Shown: piece after piece, positions 33,325 to 45,998 of the stretch
Position numbering within the stretch: position 1 is the stretch's first letter
How the letters are laid out: every line of letters begins with the position of its first letter
Assembly: GCA_035048495.1 (NCBI GenBank)
Contig: CM068553.1
Coordinates: 7,185,259 to 7,249,258, forward strand
Origin: Euptelea pleiosperma
Lineage: Eukaryota > Streptophyta > Magnoliopsida > Ranunculales > Eupteleaceae
Direction: 5' to 3'
Length of the DNA: 64,000 nt
Notes under the pieces: generated by a model
Seen by the model: only the letters and a program-made list of their open reading frames with translations
The model's database searches: none
What the model was told of the DNA's origin: nothing
Translations under genes and position numbers: made by a program

Positions 33325-33888
33325 CCCTTAAGGGAGCTCATATTTGCACACCCCATTTCCTTTCCCGGAGGACTCCTAGTCGGGGCACACCCCAAAAAGA
33401 CATCTCTCTCTAAAACTTGGCTGACCGGTGACCACACTGACCGCCCACAAAATGAGCACATGGCACATTCTTTGAGGACACTGACTGTATAGATGTTTGG
33501 CCAATCTCTAGGTGGGCCTACAAACCAAAATTCAACTTGATTAGTGATTTCCAACTGTTGAATGGAGCCATTTTCATGGGTTGATTTAACCGTGGGAATT
33601 TGAGCATTATCAACCATTATTTGGGGTACAAGATCGAAAGGTTAGAAATCACTAATCAAGCTAATTTTTCATTTTTCGGTCCACCTAGGGATTGACCAAC
33701 CATCCATACGGCCAGTGTCCTCTAAAAATATGCCACGTGGCTCATTTTGTGAGCAGTTAGTGTCCGTTACCGGTCAGCCAAGTTTTAGAGAGAGATCTCT
33801 CTCTGGGGTGTGCCCCGACTAGGAGTCCACCGGGATAGGAAATGCGGTATGCAAATATGCGCTCTCTTCCCTTAATTGTATATGTAAT
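33325..33888. mobile_element. Large palindrome enclosing a family A core
   Basis: Outer arms: TTAAGGGAGCTCATATTTGC and GGACTCCTAGTCGGGGCACA on the left, with complements GTGCCCCGACTAGGAGTCC and GCAAATATGCGCTCTCTTCC on the right. They continue into CTCTAAAACTTGGCTGACCG and CGGTCAGCCAAGTTTTAGAG, then into the standard family A body. Arms total about 150 bp each. Either a family A element with unusually long arms or one element nested symmetrically in another. Confidence 0.75.
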
Positions 33889-34439
33889 ACAAGCAACATT
33901 AATAATTTCCAAAACGGTTTATTTATCAAGGTCTCCAAATGCGGAGGAATCTTTTGTTCTTCTTTAAAAGTTAGATCATGAGTACTTGATCAGTAACAAT
34001 CTGATAAGAATATAGGTGAATTGGATTGGATTTTTGGATTAATCCGATCCATTGACAGCCCTAGATCCACAATACGATGTGTACCCTAGATCAAATCGTA
34101 TCGGATTACACATCATTGCGATGCACATCACACAAGGCAAAATTTTGAACTAACAGGTATGTGTTTCAAAGACTTATAATCCAATGGAATTGATCCAAGG
34201 TCATCAATATTAATATTGCTAGTGAAACTGAGGTCCAATCCAACATTTTTTTCTAACATTTTTCCGATAAGTCCAAAAAATGCATTAAAAAGGAAGATCG
34301 AGGAGATCTTGGAAAGTAAAAAGAAGAAAAGGAATACGAAAAGAAAGAACATTTGAACACCCTCCTCTTACCCCATAACTTCTGCAAACCTAAATACCAA
34401 GTCACCAAAAAAGGTACCTCTTAATCAGTAAAAATGCTA
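33889..34439. other. No gene seen
   Basis: AT-rich sequence downstream of the palindrome. A short inverted pair around CAATACGATGTGTACC and GTATCGGATTACACATC (about 34070-34120) is the only structure noticed. Confidence 0.4.
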
Positions 34440-35217
34440 CCCTAACTAAAGAGCAACCCCTTGATGCTAATGATAGTTTCCAGAAAGGACCTCTCCTCAC
34501 CTACAAAAACTCTCATATTCATTTTCAGCCAAACGCCCCACATGATAGCAGACGCCACCATTTTCGAAAGAGACTTCTGCTAGCTGATGCTTCCACTCGA
34601 GGCCAACCTCCCAATAGTGCTATAATGGAACTCGACAAGACCCAAGAGAGACCCACTTGTGCCAGAAAGTATGAGCAACTCTGACTAACATAGTAACAAT
34701 GCAACAAAAGATGATCTGTGTTCTCTCCATTAGCCTTACACATGACACAGTAATTCACCATTTTCCACTTTCTAATAATTAAGTTCTCAATAATGAGCAA
34801 TTTATTAGAGATGTGACCCACGCAAAAAAATGAATTTTCAAAGGTACTTTGGCTTTTCAGATAGTGGGACAAGGGTAAGAATATGCGGAAGAAGGGTGAG
34901 ATGATGACTCATAAAACGATCTTACCGAGAAAATCCTAGATTTAGAGTGGATCCAAGAAAGGGAATCCATTTCGGTTCTAGGAATATTGTAATATTCAAA
35001 CACTCCATCAAAATTCCAAACTGGTCTCTTTCTCTTAGAAATATAGGAGATTCCTTACAAAAACTGTCCCAAAAAGAACTAAGGGGTTGACATTTTTTAT
35101 GAAAGAATACATCCTTGGAAAAGCTTCTTGAGAATGAACAATTATAAACATGAAGTCTTGGTCACTAATACTTGTTGGTGTGTTGCCCCAACCTCTTGGA
35201 AAATCTCTATATACCAA
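34440..35217 (-). pseudogene. LINE ORF2 remnant with zinc-knuckle region
   Basis: The minus-strand frame 34872-34525 reads LLIIENLIIRKWKMVNYCVM then CKANGENTDHLLLHC, matching the CxxC..E-x-x-x-HLLLHC zinc-binding region after the reverse transcriptase of plant L1 LINEs. It continues to MWGVWLKMNMRVF-like sequence after a frame change near 34550 and ends at a stop near 34452. The upstream frame 35217-35035 may belong to the same element. Frameshifts show it is dead. Confidence 0.75.
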
Positions 35218-36384
35218 AAGCAGCTGAAAGTGGTTTATAACCGTTAGATTTGATGTTTTGTCATCATGGGCTTAAAGCTGATGTTTTACATCAAGGCCCT
35301 GTTCACGAAGCCCATGACAAAAAATATTCTCAAATCCAATGGCTAAGAATCACGTATCAAGTTGATTATTGTATGTAGGTTCACCAAGGTTAGGATCTCT
35401 TCGGGCATTCTACAAAACATCATGTAAATTCTTTATCACAACTGATTTTCACATAAATTTCTTTCCACGAGCTTCTAATGGACAAATTTTCATGAATATT
35501 TATTGAAAACTTCATTTATCTTTCCTTTACAAATGAGATATAGGAGTAAACTAAACATGGAGATGATGATGATGGCAGAAGTGGAGAACTGGAGATAATC
35601 ATAGCAGAAATGGAGATAATTATAGTAGATACCTTGGACAGGACACAACAATTGACGACACCCGTATGTTACCTGGACACTTCAAAATGGATGTCGTACC
35701 CGTATCTGTATCAGGCACTTCATGTTTTAACTGTAAATGTCGTGTACATGACGTATCCTGGTCGTGTAACATATTATGTGCAGATACTTGGGTTTGGAGA
35801 TGCTCCCAAGGGGATTCATTCCCTTCTGGTGTAACTGGTGCCAGGAGAAACTTGAGTGCCACTGAGATAGTGAAGAAGATTTGGGGGTTCATCTGGTTGG
35901 CTTCTAGCATGAGTTACGCATACAGCAATAGAGACAGATCCTGGATGGGTGCTGTTACAATCAAGAATCTTAGACGTTAAGTTTGTCGTCGGCAATCAAG
36001 AATCCTTCAAAACTTTGGAACACATAATATGTAATTGACACAAGAGAAGCCTTTGGTTTCGATGTCTTAATCACGTTTCGATTTCCATTAAACAACATAA
36101 AATTGCTAGTTCTCTCAAAATTGCACCTAAGTACAGTTTAGCCATGAAAGAATGATTGAATAAACTGTATCAGTGAAAAGAGGTTACATATGATCTGCCT
36201 TTTCTCCATGTTCTTCCCACTAAATCTGTTCTCCATCAAATATTTGTTTGGTGGATAACCTGGATAGTTCATGGAATCAATGCCAATTATTCACCCTGGA
36301 CAATGCAATTTCTCTAAAAAAACCCCGCAATTCCCCTGGCCTCTCTTCAACAGAAGAATCTGAACACCTGGGTCCCTAGACCCT
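35218..36384. other. CRR1 downstream region; no gene assigned
   Basis: A family A-like remnant lies at about 35225-35400. The overlapping frames at 35610-35980 include words such as ACCCGTATCTGTATCAGGCAC that belong to common dispersed repeats. No confident exon. The CRR1 3' untranslated region should start at 36384 and run leftward. Confidence 0.45.
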
Positions 36385-39100
36385 CTACAAAAATTTCTCC
36401 AAGCCATAAACTAGATTCTGCCAAGAAAAAGATAACAAATTTGTAATTTGAGCAGGGCTGAATCACATAATGCTTGAAGAAATCAAGATCGTAAATACAA
36501 AATGATGGTTTACCTTGAGGCGCACGACCTTCCTAATTGCTAGGACTAGACCTGGCATAAGACACTGTACGTCTGTGATATCGTGTTTGAGGCAGTATAC
36601 CTGAGGCACAGTTTGTATCTTCGAGATCAGATTTTTATGTCATGAGAGAAATATTTCTATTTGGAATTGTTAAGCAGAAAAAAACTGAACAAAACCCAGA
36701 ACACCTACCTCTCCTGGGCCAGAGAAGTGAACTGTGGTACTTGAGGGAAGCCCTGGAAGGACCAAACTGTGCACACGAACCCCGTCCTCCCCCAGAAGTT
36801 GACCCCTCGCCTGGCAGACAAGTGAGCCATGTCATAATGCTCAATTATAAACACGCACTCCGTCTTGAATCTGTTTTACTGAAAGCTTTGGGAGCCCCAT
36901 GTGTTTAGTTTAATTTAGGTGTAACTTAGTACCCATGTGTTTAGTTTGAGTCCCTACTTACCAAAACATTTGTTGAAAGATCTTCTCTGTTGTAAATCTG
37001 ACCGAGATTGGAGAGGTTGTTCGCAATTTGGATTGCATCTGGTGATGGAAGATCCTGTCCACAGAATGGAAGCAAAACTTAGCATTTCTATGGTTTAAAC
37101 ACTCGAAACTCACTCCAACTCATAAGAGTTCAATGTTCAGTCTATGACGAGAAACTGTAATCACGTAGCTGCAGTACATAGACCCATGAGCATCTTATAC
37201 ATACATTGATATGAGAAATGGGTATACGACTCTTCATTTTCCGAAATCCAAGACACGGATAAGGAATAAGGATACGGGTATCACATCCATTATGTTCATA
37301 CCATGCTTTAATTTCTACATTTTCATTTTCATTGTCGCTTGAAACTCAACCAATCCAACTTGACTCCATCCAATTTTGGTTTTACGACAGGCAAAAAGCT
37401 CGCTTTGGATGCAGCTAGTGGACTCATAGAGTTGACATAAAACTTAGATGAATTGATTCAACTTGAACCAATTGAGCTTCATCATCCGAATACCCTCCTT
37501 TCCCCTTTTCTTAAATCTTTTACGCATTTTACTCTTCATCATCATCATCATCATCATTTACAGTGCCCATTTGGGGTGGACAACACGAATCAGGGTGTTC
37601 ATGTGGAAGGATTTGACAAAAGATTTCCCGTCGGCTACTGTGCTGGATTTCTTATATGCATTTTACTAGATATTTATATATGTAAGTTTATACACATCAA
37701 ATATTAATGAGGACTGAATTACGACAAGGTCAATTCTTTGATTTAATTCGATTGAGCCAACGTGATTCGATCGACTTTTGAAACAAGTGACTCAGGTTAA
37801 GTTTCGAGGTTTCCGAATCCTGTTTCAACTTACTGATGCATTTGGTCTTGATTCAACAATCTCTACATTCTTGTAGTGGAATGAAGCAGAAATGGCAGCT
37901 TGTTGGAGGAGTATAGATCCAATGGAAAGTGTCGGGGCAATCAGACAACCCTTGATACAAACAAATGTAACGCAACAAAGCTGATTCAGTAAAGTTTGAA
38001 CTTTGATGAAACACTCATAAAACATTGAAAATAAAGCAAATATCTCACCCTGTGCTCACCATGCTGGCCTTCTCGCAAAATGCAGAAAGCGCCGTCACCG
38101 TATCTAAGTTAATCCGAGGCACATAAACTACACTTTTCATGCCAAAGGCTGTAGCCTGTGGGATCAGCGAACAAAGAGAACAGAGCAAGGTTTAACTGTC
38201 AGATCAGAGAACCAAAGTTTATGTTCATGAAAGTCAATCTGCCATTGCTGGCAATTTTGAAAACAACCCATGAATCAAATTCAACCAAAATTTATGTTCA
38301 AGCAAGTCAATCTGCCATTGTTGGCAATTTTGAAAACAACCCATGAATCGAATTCCTTTTTTTTTTTTATTTCAATTTGCAAAAAAAGAAAATTATTGAA
38401 ATTTGAGTTTTGAAGAGAGCTCAAACCTGTTTTACATTGTCATAAACAGTAGAAGGTTGGGTGAAATCAACAACAACCCCAGTTGCTTTCGACTGCGAAG
38501 AATTCGATAAAGAGTTTAATTGAGAAACAGAAACAAAATAAACAATTGAATTGAAAAGAGAAAAAAAGAGTGGTGGAATCACTACAGTACCTGAGAAATT
38601 GAACCCAAAACCATGGTAAGGTCATTTATTATGGGTATTTCAAGAGCTTCCTCCATGTTACAAATCTACCGAAAAACACAAACAATTTCTGTAAAAGTAG
38701 CAGCAAAACCTTCATGAAGAAGTATTCAAGAATTAGAAAGACAAAATGAGAAAAAGAAGAAAAGGAAACCTTTCCAATATCTTCTCCTACAAGACGAGAA
38801 TCAACAGCACCAGCAACCTCCATTCCTCTAGCTTTTGTTACTGCAACTACTGCAGCCTTACCAATTTCCTTAGTTGCACCATTGATCACTACCTCTTCCC
38901 CACAAAAGGAAAAGGAAAAGAGAACAAACCACCTAAGTTTTGCCATTAAAGAAAGAAAAATTCGATTCTCAGGAAGATTTTTCAGGTACCTTGATATTGT
39001 TTTGGGAGGGTTGCATTGAACAAGAGATTGGAGTTCTGAATTTTATCTTCTGAGTTCTCTTGTAGCTTGTGGGATGAAATGGGGAGCTCAAGGTTGCCAT
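36385..39100 (-). CDS. CRR1: CRR1-type dihydrodipicolinate-reductase-like protein (chloroplast NDH assembly)
   Basis: Stromal protein needed to assemble the chloroplast NADH dehydrogenase-like complex; a DapB homologue not thought to make lysine. Ten minus-strand exons: 39100-38990, 38892-38770, 38665-38591, 38492-38427, 38155-38060, 37950-37834, 37054-36962, 36810-36709, 36600-36514, 36417-36385. Lengths 111, 123, 75, 66, 96, 117, 93, 102, 87 and 33 are all multiples of three, giving 300 aa. Residues 1-37 form a Ser/Thr/Lys-rich transit peptide (MATLSSPFHPTSYKRTQKIK). VVINGATKEIGKAAV (38-52) is the nucleotide-binding turn. GVVVDFTQPSTVYDN and CLIAPTLSIGSILLQQAA follow as in DapB folds. The DapB catalytic His-His/Lys motif is replaced by EIVESRPNAS-DLPSPDA. 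The end KNLVYGLEKFL matches the family. No frame breaks. Confidence 0.96.
37536..37557. repeat. ATC/CAT microsatellite in a CRR1 intron
   Basis: About seven ATC units within the intron between exons 6 and 7, far from either splice site. Confidence 0.85.
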
Positions 39101-39289
39101 GGCAGTTCAAACTTCAAAGCTCTACTACTCTTCTCAGTTTGATTGGTTGTGAACCCAAGTAGATAAGTAAGCTTTCTTAATGTATTTTTGTTGTTGGGTT
39201 TTTACAATGTCACCTGTCGTTGGATACTTTAAGCGTTCAACGCCAACAAGGTTCTGAAACGTTGAATTAAGCTACCTGCTAGATAAAAC
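39101..39289. promoter_or_regulatory. CRR1 upstream region
   Basis: About 190 bp separate the CRR1 start codon from the first family A element. An ATTGGTT word (inverted CCAAT on the coding strand) sits near 39142. No clear TATA box. The promoter must lie here or within the transposon beyond. Confidence 0.35.
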
Positions 39290-39640
39290 TTTTGTCACAA
39301 CACACAATTCGAGCCATGTGGCACACGCTTAGTGGATTCTGATGGTATGGATGTTTGACCAGTTCCTCGGTGGACCTCTAAACCAAAAATCAACCTGATT
39401 AGTGATTTTTAAGCCATTTGATTGAAGTTAATTTCTTGGGTTAATTTTAACGGTAGAGATTTGAGCATTATTAAGCGTTATAGGTGCAAAGATCCGAAGG
39501 TTGTAAATAATTAATCAGGCTGCTTTTTGGTTTATAGACCCATCGGGGGACTGGCCAAACATCCATACGGTCAGCACCCACTAAGAGAGTGCCACGTGTC
39601 TCGTATTTTGCGTTATGACGCCTGACAGAATTTTATAGGG
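39290..39640. mobile_element. Family A element in the CRR1 upstream region
   Basis: GATAAAACTTTTGTCACAAC and GAGCCATGTGGCACACG on the left, GTGCCACGTGTCTCG and GAATTTTATAG on the right, with the usual inner boxes. Arms are diverged. Confidence 0.7.
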
Positions 39641-39689
39641 AATCAATTTTTTATAGTACACGTGGCAAAAAATTATTGGCCTTAGAGAG

Positions 39690-40148
39690 TAAACCTTTGA
39701 CGATAGCAGTCTGTCAGCGAAGCCTCTACTACCCATGGGCCATGGTTCGAAATGTCGGGATCGGAGGCTGGGTTGGTGGGCTTCGATCCGGATCGGGATT
39801 GGCCCATATCGTCCGATACAAAGTGGGGTACTCTTTTGTGAAAAACAGTGATCTAGGGGCGAGACAGAGCCTGAATGGATCGGATCGATGGGCTCCAATC
39901 ACAATCTGGATTGTCCGATACAGAATGGGATTGGCTGAGACTTCGAACCATGCTCCTACCACAGAGTTCCCGGCATGTACACTAAGTGTTTTTTGCAAGG
40001 TACCCAAGTGCGTTTGCATTTGTAATAAAACTTTTTAAAATATCTTAAAAAACATTTACTTTGGTACGTGGCAAAAAGCACTTAGGTACATGTGGAGAAC
40101 TCAGTGGTAGTCAGTGGCTTCGCTGACAGTCTGCTGTCATCAAAGGGG
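39690..40148. mobile_element. Foldback element with an internal family Z block
   Basis: Left AAACCTTTGACGATAGCAG then TCTGTCAGCGAAGCC pairs with right GGCTTCGCTGACAGTCTG then CTGTCATCAAAGG. Inside, inverted ATGGTTCGAA ends (39742 and about 39945) bracket a GGATCGG-rich block, so one element appears nested within another. Confidence 0.65.
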
Positions 40149-41814
40149 CACAAACGTGTTTTGTTTCCAACATACACTATTTAGGAGTGTAAATTCCGGT
40201 TAAGTTCTTAAGGTACCCAGAACCAGAATCAATGTTGTTGGTTTTATTGGTTCCGTTTCTCAAATTGATGGATCCAAAACAGGAATTGATTGTTTTGTTT
40301 CGGTCCGTTTTGATTCTGGTTCCGAGCACATCAGTTCCAATCTTAATAATATGACAATTTTTCACAATATATCCGGAACTGTTATTTTTGTCCGGATCCA
40401 ATTTTTATTTATTCGGTTCTTAAAATGTAGAACCAGAACCGTAATTTTTTTCCGGTTCCAATTGGGTTCTGGTTAAAAGGGTACAATTGTTTCTCACCTT
40501 TTTGAAATGGGACATGATCAAGGGTGTGCAGCAGATCATCAACGTAGAATCCTGATCACACTACGAAAGGATGTGGGTCCATAAAATATAAACTTGTTCT
40601 GATCTTCTATAGGAAGTCATGAGTCAAGAGTCATGAGCGAGCAAAAATGCTTACAGACGGCTGTATGAGCCACATGGCACACTCTTGGAGACCACTAACT
40701 GTAGGGATGTTTGGCCCATCCCAAGTTGGACCTACAGACCACAAATCAGTCTGATTGGTGATTTCTAGACGTTGGATCTGTGTACCCCAAATAATTCTTA
40801 AATCTACTGCCAAAAACAAAGAGAGTGCCACGTAGCTCATACAGCCATCCGCGAGCTCGAGTGATGGGTGTGTTCTAAGCCGTACATTCTAATTTCACAG
40901 TTAGGATAGGACTGGATGATGATGGAGCTAGGTAAGTAGTAGACTGGGAATTACTCTGAGTGAACCACACTTAAATTTCAGTGTGCTAGCATCAGAACCA
41001 TCCAGCTGCACCACCTGATACTGATCTTATGTGGGGCTCACGAATCAGACTTGATGATCAGAAGAAAAGGTGAATCCACCACTTTTATTCATTCTACCAT
41101 AAAAAAAAAAACCATGGGATTAGGTGGTGGCCCATCCACAAAATGACAAAAGTATAATGGGAGTAAATCAGGTACGTCCATATCAAAATAAGGTATTTTC
41201 ACTTATTACTCCCCCACAATCTTTCCATAAATAGATATCAAGGATATCAATTGGGACAGCTCATTTGGTGGGCCACCTCTTGCATGAGTCGTAATCCAGA
41301 TATCATACTAATCAGACGAACTTAATAGCCTGTCGGGAAGTCGGCACCTAAGGCTTGCGTTGAGTGGCTACAAACATATAAGATTTGATTGGATTAAAAA
41401 AAGAGTCAATGCTTTGGTTGGTTAGAGCCGTCGGATTATTATAACTTTCTAGATATTGCCTGTCTAAACAGTCGCGATCATTGCATAGGTCGACCATTTT
41501 GACAGAGTCTTTAAGGTGGAGAATAGTATGATTTGGAGGGAAGGCTGGGAGGAAATCGTTCTTACCTCACATGCTTCACACGTGGCCAACATCTACACCG
41601 AATAATAATTGTATTTGTAATTAACCCCTTACATTGTTCGTTTTTGCACAATACTCCTTCGAGAATCAAGTGACTGCGTGGTCCACGTCCACAAAATCTT
41701 TTTACGATTCTGTCCTTGCCCGTTGACAAAAACGCTAATAGCAACAAATAGAATAATCCGTACCGGTTTATGATCTCGCACTATGGAGAAAATTTTAGCA
41801 CAAAATATTTGCTG
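40149..41814. other. No gene; family A fragment at 40640-40860
   Basis: The 40640-40860 element is a short family A copy with GTATGAGCCACATGGCACAC and GTGCCACGTAGCTCATAC arms. At 40185-40470, repeated GGTTCCG / GAACCAGAA words form an old dispersed repeat. The rest has no recognisable structure. Confidence 0.5.
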
Positions 41815-42894
41815 TGGTCCATCCCAAAATGCCACGCGGAACACTCCATCATGCACGCTGATTCCATGGATGTTTGGTCAACCTCTTGGTGGGCCTACAT
41901 ATCTTGTTTTGTTGATTTATAGTAGTTAGATTTGAGGACCCAAAAAAAGCTAAGAAGTCAGATCCAATGGTTAATAATCACCCACATTAATGTGGGCCTC
42001 CCTATGTCATGTACACATGGCCGCCCCTGATTAAGACCACTCACCTACATCAAAAATGGTTCCACATCAAAAAATTGTCAAAAATATTTAGGGCATGGAC
42101 TATTATGCAAGTAGAGGAAAGTTAATTAAGGATTCGTTCAGCCGACCCCATATCGTTAAGATAAGCCTTATGATGATGAGAGAGAAGCCAATAAGGTTAT
42201 GATAGAGTTGTCGACTTTGTTATGTTTGCCTAATGAAACAAATTATGGATAAGGATACCCGTGTTTGCCCTCGTACATTACAATCCGTTATAACGGTAAA
42301 AACAGTAACGCCCCCAGTCCGTTATACCGTTATAACAGCCCCTTTTAAACCTCGATTAAGATCAGGAAAGTTGATTTAAGCATGTAGAAATCAGGAAAAA
42401 TTCAAAGAACCAAGTAAAAAAGGCAAAATGGAAAAAGTATATAAGATACTTATCTGAGTCAAGTGAGTTGACTCGAGACAGTTATCCGAGTTGAAAACCA
42501 GGCTATGGCAAGTGAGTTATAGGTGACCCAATTCGGAATCATATGTAAATTCCCATCATGGTTTGAAGTCTCGGGGATCGGAGGTTGGATTGGTGGGTGC
42601 TAATCTAAATTTGGATCAAATCCGATCCAACACGGTCTCACCCATGACAATGTGAGGTTTCTTTATAGAACAGCGCATCTCGAGCGAGACAATCCTGAAA
42701 TGGGATGGATCGGTCCAGAACAGGAACGGCCGAGAGTTCTAACCCTGATTCTCAATTCCGAAGTTGACTCACCGACTTTTAAAACACCAGTCAATGAAAA
42801 AAATCTTTCTTCTTTTTCAAGCCGCCCAACCAAATTAAGATCCTGTGTGCTAGTGTCGGGTAAATTTACCTCCTCAACTCCCAGGTTACGCCAA
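41815..42894. other. Repeat fragments only
   Basis: Family A remnant at about 41815-42020 (ATGGATGTTTGGTCAACC), family X fragment at 42255-42365 (ACAGTAACGCCCCCAGTCCG) and family Z block at 42553-42745 (GGATCGGTCCAGAACAGG). No coding exon. Confidence 0.5.
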
Positions 42895-43203
42895 GGTTTA
42901 AAAGATGCCGTTATAACAGTATAATGGACTGGGGGCGTTACCGTTTTTCTGTTATAAAAGCTGTTAAAAAGAATTGTAACGGACAGGGGCCAAAACGAAA
43001 ATAACCAACAAAATGTAGTTGAAATTAGAAATTTGAATTTTCAACAACGTCAAAAACAAAAAAAAACAAGGGCCGGAGAATAACGGTTGTTTTCATTATA
43101 ACGGCCACTATTTTCTAAGCATGAAAACGGTTCATAACTGGGATTTTGGGCGTGACCGTTTCAACGGCTGTGTATTTTTGTTAAAACGGCGTTATTATAA
43201 ACC
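42895..43203. mobile_element. Family X element, inverted orientation
   Basis: Starts GGTTTAAAAGATGCCG, has GGACTGGGGGCGTTACCG near the left end, and ends GGCGTTATTATAAACC. It is the reverse orientation of the 25334 and 4893 copies. Confidence 0.7.
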
Positions 43204-44622
43204 ATGGGTTACAAAGCCTCACTCAAAAGGCAGTCCACCTATTGAACGGTTAAAGATGGACGAGACCATTGGCATGGCCAATTATAATTGAGTATCATTG
43301 CGGGGTCCATAATTGATGATGAGTTGGTAGGCCACGTGTACGGTAGCATCTAAAAAGTACCACAAGATGCAATTTTAGGAGACAGAACAACATCATCGCG
43401 CCAGACTAAAAAAAAAAGCTCCAAAGTTCCTCACTCACCGTTAACTCATTACCAAAAGAAATCCCAAAAAAGAAACCCTAAATCCACAACTTTACGAAAG
43501 AAAAAGAGTCATCAAATCAGAACCAAACCTTCAATCATCAAAACATGATTTTCTTGACCTTACCCTAAAAATTATTAATTTATTTAACCCTATGTTAAGG
43601 TGGGTACCTTGTCTCCATTCAAATGTGTCACACCCAATAAAAAAAGAAAATTCGAGTCAACAAACTTTATATTAAAAATAAGTGATATATCCAGGCTTGT
43701 TTTTCATATTTCCAGGCTCCTTTTTTCTAGTTAGACCAAAATGCTTATTTCTTTTTTATATTGCATTTCATCAATTTCATATAAATATCTCAGGTTTTGT
43801 CATTATCAAATTGGACCATCCAGAATTAATCTGATAACTTACAAGATCACAATCCTAGACCCTACCTACACCTGATCCATTGGACCCAATACCTTGATCC
43901 AAAGTAGATGTTTCGGACCAGATTAGATGGATGCATTGGGTCTTTTGAAATTTGATCCATGTTATTTTTGAAATTTGACATCCCCTCCACAATTTGAAAA
44001 AGCTTACTTAGGTCCGATGTCATTTGACTGTTGTTGACCTCATTTGACTAACATAGTTTATTTGGAAGGATGAAAATGCCACTCTCTTCAACCTTTGATT
44101 ACAACATGCATGTAAAGGGGTTTGGCTGAAACCCTAGGTCTCACCTCAGACATCTTTGGTTGTCCATCGTCCACGGACTCTGATATGTATGCCACATGTA
44201 AGATTCTGCCACGTGTGAGGTGCACGGAAGCGCATACGTGTCACCCCCTAATAGGAGGTAATTGTATGTCAAAAATTCCCTTCTGACTTGTCCAATATGC
44301 AAATATAGAATCAAAAGTGGCCTGAAATAATAAAAAGCAGACCTGGAAATAACATCACTAATAAAAATTTACCATAAAATATATGAGATAAAATAAATCA
44401 AACGAACAAACTTTGTTGTCCAGCACTTGTTTTGTTACACCGTCTCTTTCGAACTACGTATATGACCCCTCCCATCAAAACCACTTGCGACGACGCGATG
44501 TACGGTGCAGAGTTCTCCACGTGGCACGTAATCTGATTTCTGTTACAGTCGTGCATTAGAGTGTCGGTGGCCTGAGTCGCGTTAAAGAGACAGCAGACAA
44601 AAGTGAGAAGTGAGAGTGGGGG
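43204..44622. other. No gene seen
   Basis: Mostly AT-rich unique-looking sequence. A 117-codon minus-strand frame (44398-44751) runs out of it into the adjacent transposon and is not credible as a gene. Confidence 0.45.
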
Positions 44623-45028
44623 GAGTAAAACTTGTGTCACAAGATGTTGTGACTGAACACGGTCACAGCACTCAATATGAGCAACGTGGTATACTATTAG
44701 AGGACGATGACTGTATGGATGTTTGGGCAGTCCCTCGGTGGACCGGTACACAAAATATCACCTTGATTAGTGATTTCTAACTGATTCTATTGAAGTTATT
44801 TTCATGGGTTAATTTTAACGGTAGGAATTTGAGCATTATTGAGCGTTATTTGGGTGCAAAAATCCAAAGGTTTTAAATCACTAATCAGGCTGATTTTTGG
44901 TTTGTAGGTTCACCGAGGGACTGGTCAAACATCCGTACGGTCAAAGACCTCTGATCGTATGCCAAGTGTCTCATATTGAGTGCTGTGACCGTGTTCCGTC
45001 ACAACATCTTGTGACACAAGTTTTACTC
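44623..45028. mobile_element. Intact family A element with exact 9-bp target duplication
   Basis: Starts GAGTAAAACTTGTGTCACA and ends TGTGACACAAGTTTTACTC. The outer arms pair almost perfectly for about 65 bp and the inner boxes extend the fold. GAGTGGGGG flanks both sides (44614-44622 and 45029-45037). At 406 bp, with no coding capacity, it is the best-preserved copy here and defines the family ends. Confidence 0.92.
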
Positions 45029-45274
45029 GAGTGGGGGACCTCGATTAGGATAGCGGTCCATATAATCCGATGATTGACACGTGTGCTTCAAAGAAGTGTG
45101 ACGTAAGCGATTTGATTTGATTTGATTTGCTTCGTTCCAGCGGAGAGGTTGATTGGTCTCCTTACTTTAAGTGTCGAGTAAATGCCATTTTTTTTTGGTG
45201 GGTATGTCACTGTCTTCTTTGGGAATATGAAGACTGTAAAAGTTTTCGGGTAAAAATACGGTTGGGACGGGGAA

Positions 45275-45645
45275 AAATGGAGTAAAACTTGGCTGCGGGC
45301 GACGGTCAGTGACTGCCCATAATATGAGCCACATGGCACATTTTTAGAGGACTGATCATATGGATGTTTGGCCAATCCCTAGCTGAAACTACAAACCAAA
45401 AATCAACCTGATTAGTGATTTCTAAGCATTGGATTGGAGTCATTTTCATGGGTTGGTTTTAACCGTGGGTATTTGAGAGTATAAGATTGAAAGGTTTGAA
45501 ATCCGTAATTTCGCTGAGTTTTAGTTTTTAGGTCCACCTAGTAATTGATCAAACATCCATACGGTCCACATCCTCTAAAATTGTGCCACGTGTGGGTGAT
45601 CACAGATTTGCTGACCGTCGCCCGTCAGACAACTTTTACCAGTAA
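45275..45645. mobile_element. Family A element
   Basis: GTAAAACTTGGCTGCGGGCG then ACGGTCAG on the left; CTGACCGTCGCCCGTCAG then ACAACTTTTACC on the right. The inner boxes are present. No matching flanks were found. Confidence 0.75.
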
Positions 45646-45998
45646 AAGTGTGTCCATTTTTGTGTACGGAGGTCTTTGAGCAAAATAAAAAGCAGGACGT
45701 TTGGTTATTTCTAACCGTCGGATACCCATACCCTAAATAGTGTCGAATCTGACAGTTAAAAATAAACCCATGAATTGACTCAAATCCAACGGTTAAGAAT
45801 AAATAATCAGGCTGATTTTTGGTCAAGGGTCCAGGGTTGTTTCGATACAAGTTGAGGTCTAAAGGGAAAACTCTATATAAAGTTTTTTTATTTTATGTTT
45901 AATATATTAATATATATGATATTAATTAAAAAAGTAACTCTCTATATATAATAGAAAATCTTCATTTAACAACTTTAGATAAAAAAAAAAAAAAACAT

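Noticed and set aside
35610..35980. Overlapping frames downstream of CRR1, considered as an extra gene
   Set aside because: Content resembles dispersed repeat words, and no splice-consistent product emerges.
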